Below are positions 59,464-64,000 of a stretch of 64,000 nt of DNA, piece after piece (the first letter of the stretch is position 1; each line of letters begins with the position of its first letter). Where the stretch lies: assembly GCA_020736575.1 (NCBI GenBank), contig JAGPYM010000003.1, positions 1,488,001-1,552,000 on the forward strand, in the 5' to 3' direction. The notes under the pieces were generated by a model. It had not been told where the DNA came from and did no database searches. It was given only the letters and a program-made list of their open reading frames with translations. This DNA comes from Thelonectria olida (Eukaryota; Ascomycota; Sordariomycetes; Hypocreales; Nectriaceae). The position numbers and the translations under genes were made by a program.

Positions 59464-60864
59464 AGTCCGGATTCGAAATCAGTATCTCCTGTCATGTCAG
59501 AGACAGATCACAGCCTCGAGACCAACAAGGCACATGTGGAAGCACGGCCCTATTCCACCAACCATGTCGTCTAGAATACGACATCATCGTGAGGTGTCTC
59601 ATTTCCATTTTCGGTACAGTGCTCTAACGTTGGGGAGGCGACGCCGTCCACCGATTGTGTCGAGACCGAACCCGAACCGAAGGCATCTGTCAAGGGACCG
59701 AAACTGCCGAGGCCGTGAGCTTTGCAGAATAGAATGGAGCCAGAGGTAAGGGCAGCACTATCAAGCGAAATGGCATGCGCTAACTGTAGTAGACGCTTTA
59801 TAACGGGCGAGATAAGTGACGATGACCATGTAGGTCCCGCCGCACCTCGTCCTCTTCACTAAGAGACAGCTATGTGCAAGGCCAAGTTCGTGCCACGTAG
59901 CTGAAATGGAAGGTGAGGCTGGGCAAATACGCCGGCTGATCCGATTATCCAGAGGATAGAGTGAGGGCTAGCCGACGGTGGAATCCTGTTCTCTCTGGTA
60001 TGGGTTTGAGATAACAGCCATCAGACCAAGGGATGGTAAAGTTTTTGGTCCTTAGGATTTTGATTGAGTAGATCAATGATTATGATAATAATAACAATAA
60101 TGAAATTTCGAACCCATCACTAATGTCGTCCTAATACTGAAGAGAGGTGTTTGTCAAGAGGCGAAGCAGCTGACATCTATCTACGGGAGCAGAACAACGC
60201 CTGAACTGACTGTGATGAAGTGAATGAAAATAATCATAGAAGAGTTACCGATATCTGTGAGAATTTATGTATATTAAGGAAAGTAAAATGAGATAGAACA
60301 TGAAGCAAAAATAAGATGATTTTGTTGTCGTCTTAGGTATTTTGTGATGCTCAGAACTCTTAGGTTGCGCTACGGCGCTTCCGGTAATGACATTCACCCT
60401 TCCTGCGCCACACTTGACCAGCGTCATCGGTTTACAGCCAGATCTAGCGTGGTTCCCTGCACTGCACCACTCCGGACCTCACATCCACATCTCCAACCCA
60501 GTCCAGCCAGTTCCAACCCCCCATTCAAAACGTCACACCCAAGACAACCACCCACCACGCCGACACCGCCGTGCTTCGTGCCTTTGCGCCTGCTTCGATC
60601 CCCTTCTCGAGTTTCTCGAATGGCGAAAAGGTCCTGACTCGTTCCGCGCTCCTTCACTCATTCAGTCGTCCACCGCTGCTGCCCCTCCTCGAACCCTACA
60701 GCGCCCCCGCCATCAGCCACGACTACGTACCTCTGGCCTGGTCTCTCGGAAGCAGCTGGAGCTCCCATCTCCGCCACAGCCTCTCCAAGCAGGCGCCAGC
60801 TTAAACCCAGACGACGCAACACTTCCATTCTGTTTGGTGACAACATCGCCATTAATCTATCAAT
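59464..60864. promoter_or_regulatory. Spacer holding the sorting-nexin promoter and leader
   Basis: About 1.4 kb. The middle (about 60050-60330) is A+T-rich with ATAATAATAAC-type sequence. From about 60380 the plus strand becomes C+T-rich, a probable leader of the next gene; the long frame at 60387-60884 overlaps the start codon in another frame and is rejected. Confidence 0.55.
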
Positions 60865-62986
60865 ATGTGGAACGACGAGGATAACAACCCGTACGGGACC
60901 AGCTTTGATCGTCGCGATTCTCAAACATCATCCATAGCAAACCCGGCCTCCCCGACTACCCGTGATTGTGAGTCCATCGCCTCTCTTTACCTACCTACCT
61001 TCCTCACGACTCCCCTTCTTGTGATGTACCTCGCTCAACATGGCCTCTTCCATTTGGGCCGAGAGCACTGCTGATTCCTTCTGCGCAATCTTAGATCGAT
61101 ACGACCGACCTCACACTCCAACCTCGGCGAGCGACGATGAGCATCCGCAGATGATCCAGACACCCAGTGGTAACGACACCGATGACGAGGTAGTTTCGAG
61201 GGAGGACGCCGTCCCTCGGCGCAAGCCAGGTGGCTACGACAGCCGGATCGAACAAATTCTATACGAAAACCCTGGTCTGTCCATTCTTATTACCGATGCT
61301 GGAAAGAGCATCGAAAGCGGCGGTCGATACATTGTATACACGATCCGAACTGGAGTATGATGCTCGCCCTCTTCTGTCCCAACCTCTACTAACGTAAAAC
61401 TAAGGATCTCGAAGTACGACGTCGATACTCCGAATTTGCCTCCCTTCGCGATGCTTTGACCCGTCTCCATCCCACCCTAATCATCCCCCCAATTCCCGAG
61501 AAGCACACCATGGCCGACTATGCCGCGAATCCGACAAATGCGAAGCAGGACCAGCAGATTATTGATTTGCGAAAGCGCATGCTAGCAGTTTTCCTCAACC
61601 GTTGTCGCCGCATGGATGAAATCAGAACAGACGGTGTTTGGTGGAGGTTCCTCGACCCGAACGCTAGTTGGGTAAGCTTTGGATATCAGAGATGGAATGG
61701 CAGAGACTAATATGAAGCAGAGCGAGGTTCTTCATTCTCATCCAGTTTCATCGATCCCTAAGTCGGTCTTGAAAGCACCACCACTGGATACTGCAAATCC
61801 CTCGGCGGCGCATAACTATCTGCCCATTCCTGCGGCCTCCGCGAAGCTCAAGACATCTGCAGGCTCGAGCCATGATTCTGGCCCAGCCGCTGTCCAGGGA
61901 GGCCCCTTCGGCCGATTTCCTCCTGAATCCCATAACCTGAACGAGCAAGAGCTCGACCCATACTTCATCGCGTATGAAGCCTCCATCAAAGATCTAGAAC
62001 AACTCCTGAGCGGCCCGATGGAGAAAGTGAACCGCCGGACTCTCAGCCACCTATCATCTCTAGCAGCCGACCTCTGTGAGCTTGGATCAGTGTACAACGC
62101 ATTCGCTGTGTCGGAACAAGCCCCGTCGCTCGGTCCAGCCGTTGAGCGAGTCGGACAAGCCGCAGATCTGTCATACATTGCAACTGAGGAATTGTCGGGA
62201 TCTCTAGGGGCAAGCTTCGCGGAACCAATGCGCGAGAACGCGCAGTTTGCGGGGGTGGTGCGCAGTGTTCTGAGATATCGGGTCCTCAAGCGTGTGCAGC
62301 AGGATTTGACCACCGAAGAATTGCAAAAGAAGAGAGCCCTGCTCGATCAGCTTGAGCGAAGTGAAGCGGAAGCACGACGAATCGAAAATTACCTGTCTAG
62401 TAGTCAACAGATCTCGCCGCCCAGAAGGTCAACAAGTCTGAAGGAGCCTCCTTCACATCATAAGCGAGATGGTAGCGAGGATACCGAGTCGATTGACTCC
62501 GACTTCCCTCCGACTCACGGCGATTTCTCGTCCACCACCCCTTCCGCCAGCCAGGGGCTTCCTGAGAGAAGCTCTAGTGTCTCCCATAGGAAACTGCCAA
62601 GCGGAAACTCGATAACTAATAAGATCTTCGGGCCTATTCGTCATGCAATTCAAGGTGTCGCAGACGTTGATCCTGAGCGGACACGGCGTGACACGATCGG
62701 TAAAACCAGGGAAAGCATTGGACAACTAGAGCAAGCGCAGGTGGCCTCTGAAAGAGATGTCAAGGACGCTAGCGCAAGCGTCCTGAAAGATCTCAAGAGA
62801 TTTCAAAAGGACAAAGAGGAGGACTTGCGACGATACATGGTAAGCAGTTAAAAGATCGCAGCATATACGTTTGCACTAACACTTGGATAGCTTGCATACG
62901 CACAGAGCCAAATTGAGTGGGCAAAGAAGAGCAAGCAGCAGTGGGAGGAGGCTCGGGCAGAGGTGGACAAGATTGATGAAGCATGA
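60865..62986 (+). CDS. SNX41: Sorting nexin with PX and BAR regions (Snx41/Atg20 type)
   Basis: Endosomal sorting nexin that binds phosphatidylinositol 3-phosphate, retrieves cargo from endosomes and takes part in selective autophagy. Exons 60865-60967, 61095-61354, 61405-61671, 61721-62839 and 62891-62986 give 614 residues. The start MWNDEDNNPYG is characteristic. The PX domain is at about 85-210: GKSIESGGRYIVYTI, then EVRRRYSEFASLRDAL with the RRYSEF lipid-binding motif, then IIPPIPEKH. The BAR-like helical region runs from about 260 to the end, with FIAYEASIKDLEQLLSG and the long charged helices LDQLERSEAEARRIENYL, then KDLKRFQKDKEEDLRRYM, ending QIEWAKKSKQQWEEARAEVD. A Ser/Thr-rich linker (about 455-520) interrupts the helices, typical of Snx41/Atg20. 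Whether it is Snx41 or Atg20 cannot be decided without comparison; filamentous fungi often have one gene for both. Confidence 0.88.
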
Positions 62987-63589
62987 TGAGACAGGCTATC
63001 GTATTGTTGAGCGCTTCGGTTTGGACGAGTTCGCAAAGAGCAAAAGGTAAACCATATTAATTATCAGAGCTGAGAGTTCTCCTCAACGTAGCATTTCTAG
63101 AGCTGCCATGGGTATCAATGCAAAGTCGGGACTCTAACTAGTATCGAGTATTGGAGCAAAGTCGATGAGCAACGTCAGTGTAGGTCCGGCATTCCTAGGA
63201 ACTAAAACTAGGTGTGAGTTCACGCCAACTAGGACGGGGGGAGTAGGAGCATGTCTACTTAGGTACCTAGATCTAGTCATTAGGTTGGTACCTTACCTAT
63301 AAATGACCCGCCCCTTGGTCTGAAATCTGGTGCCTGAGCAACACGGCGTCAAAGCGCTTATCGATAAGAAATCCAGAGCCTCTCCGCGACAAACTCTCGT
63401 CGCAAGAGACAAACCTTCGCGCAAACCTTTGGGCAAACTTATCAAAACTCATTTAGCCACGTAGTCCTTCCAGGTCACCCCAATGCCTTCTATTTCATCC
63501 TTTCCCATATAATTCATCGATTGCTACCGCGCGCGCATTCGAGCGAGCACGACGCGTCAAGCTCCCCAGGTCGCTTCAGTCGAGCCGAC
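62987..63589. promoter_or_regulatory. Promoter region of the capping-enzyme gene
   Basis: About 600 bases between SNX41 and CEG1. Overlapping perfect palindromes TAGGTACCTA (63260-63269) and CTAGATCTAG (63267-63276) are followed by a TATA-like TATAAA at 63298-63303 and a perfect 12-base palindrome CTTATCGATAAG at 63357-63368, which contains GATA-type core sites in both orientations. Confidence 0.5.
63357..63368. promoter_or_regulatory. 12-base palindrome with paired GATA cores
   Basis: CTTATCGATAAG reads the same on both strands and offers a GATAAG core on each. It lies about 220 bases upstream of the CEG1 start codon. A binding role is inferred only. Confidence 0.35.
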
Positions 63590-64000
63590 ATGGATCGACC
63601 ACCGGATGGGCCTATCGGCTCCATTGCTGAGCCCGGCGTCAAGGCTGAGGGCCAGCTGCTATATTCAATGCGCAAGGAAGTAGCAGAGCTTCTTGGTAGA
63701 CACCAGACAGGCTTCCCTGGCGCCCAGCCGGTGAGCTTCTCTCGCATGCACTTGGACGAACTCACCAAGCAAGAGTACGCTCCCACTATCGGACATGGCC
63801 CTCGCATAGGTCCAAGGCCACTGCTAACCGTCCTACGCCAGTTACTACGTCTGCGAGAAGTCGGATGGAATTCGCTATCTTCTTTACTCTACCGCGGACG
63901 AGAACGGTGGTGAGGCGCACTACCTCATCGACCGCAAGAATGATTACTGGTTTATCACCAACCGAAACCTCCACTTCCCCCTCGAGAACGACCAGGGAGC
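63590..64000 (+). CDS. CEG1: mRNA capping enzyme guanylyltransferase (5' part)
   Basis: Transfers GMP from GTP to the diphosphate 5' end of nascent RNA polymerase II transcripts in the nucleus. Two exons are visible: 63590-63774 and 63842 to the window end, joined in frame; the rest lies outside. The start region MDRPPDGPIGSIAEPGVKAE and the block RKEVAELLGRHQTGFPGAQP match fungal capping enzymes. The second exon opens DYYVCEKSDGIRYLLY, containing the KxDG motif whose Lys (residue 68) forms the covalent GMP adduct, then YLIDRKNDYWFITNRNLHFP. This is motif I and the region leading to motif III of the nucleotidyltransferase fold. The gene is truncated only by the window edge. Confidence 0.93.

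Noticed and set aside
60387..60884. 165-codon frame overlapping the SNX41 start
   Set aside because: Proline- and histidine-rich translation of the C+T-rich leader; out of frame with SNX41.
1..64000. CRISPR arrays, rRNA genes, transposons
   Set aside because: No regularly spaced direct repeats, no rRNA-like sequence and no transposase, reverse transcriptase or terminal repeats were recognised.

Overview
The window is nuclear DNA from a filamentous ascomycete, most likely a Sordariomycete and probably of the order Hypocreales. Evidence: introns of about 45-70 bases with GT..AG ends and CTAAC/CTGAC branch sites, long pyrimidine-rich leaders, C-ending codons, and fungal orthologues such as PAN1, BET5, ATG101 and a Sep1/HCM1-type forkhead protein. 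The order is inferred from gene and promoter style. No bacterial, viral or transposon gene was recognised.

Layout: RPC19 (-, 86-693); a 7.2 kb gene-poor block with one candidate small membrane protein (-, 3837-4456); an unrecognised disordered protein (+, 7894-9231); a HAL4/SAT4-type kinase (-, 11505-13050); 7.9 kb without a recognisable gene; a CaMKK/Ssp1-type kinase (-, 20910-23066); BET5 (+, 24022-24674); PEX3 (-, 25164-26840); ATG101 (+, 28378-29343); a forkhead factor (-, 30338-32608); 6.3 kb without a recognisable gene; PAN1 (-, 38875-43418); a large PH-like/leucine-rich-repeat protein (-, 44255-48026); cytochrome b5 reductase (+, 51864-53033); CTR9 (-, 53533-57196); a single-pass membrane protein (+, 58420-59463); a Snx41/Atg20-type sorting nexin (+, 60865-62986); and the first part of the mRNA capping guanylyltransferase CEG1 (+, 63590 to the window end). 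Exon boundaries were worked out by hand from splice signals, frame continuity and family alignment from memory.

Functionally this is a housekeeping segment: transcription (RPC19, CTR9, CEG1, forkhead), membrane traffic and autophagy (BET5, PAN1, SNX41, ATG101), peroxisome biogenesis (PEX3), signalling kinases and lipid/redox metabolism (CBR1). They are not one pathway. Two neighbour relations deserve attention: PEX3 and ATG101 are divergent over a 1.5 kb spacer, and the two largest spacers lie upstream of a kinase and a forkhead regulator.

No CRISPR, rRNA or convincing tRNA was found. I found no clearly new multi-gene system. The most interesting unexplained items are the candidate small membrane protein, the PH-like/LRR protein, and short palindromic nine-mers (TACTTCGTA) that recur in non-coding DNA.
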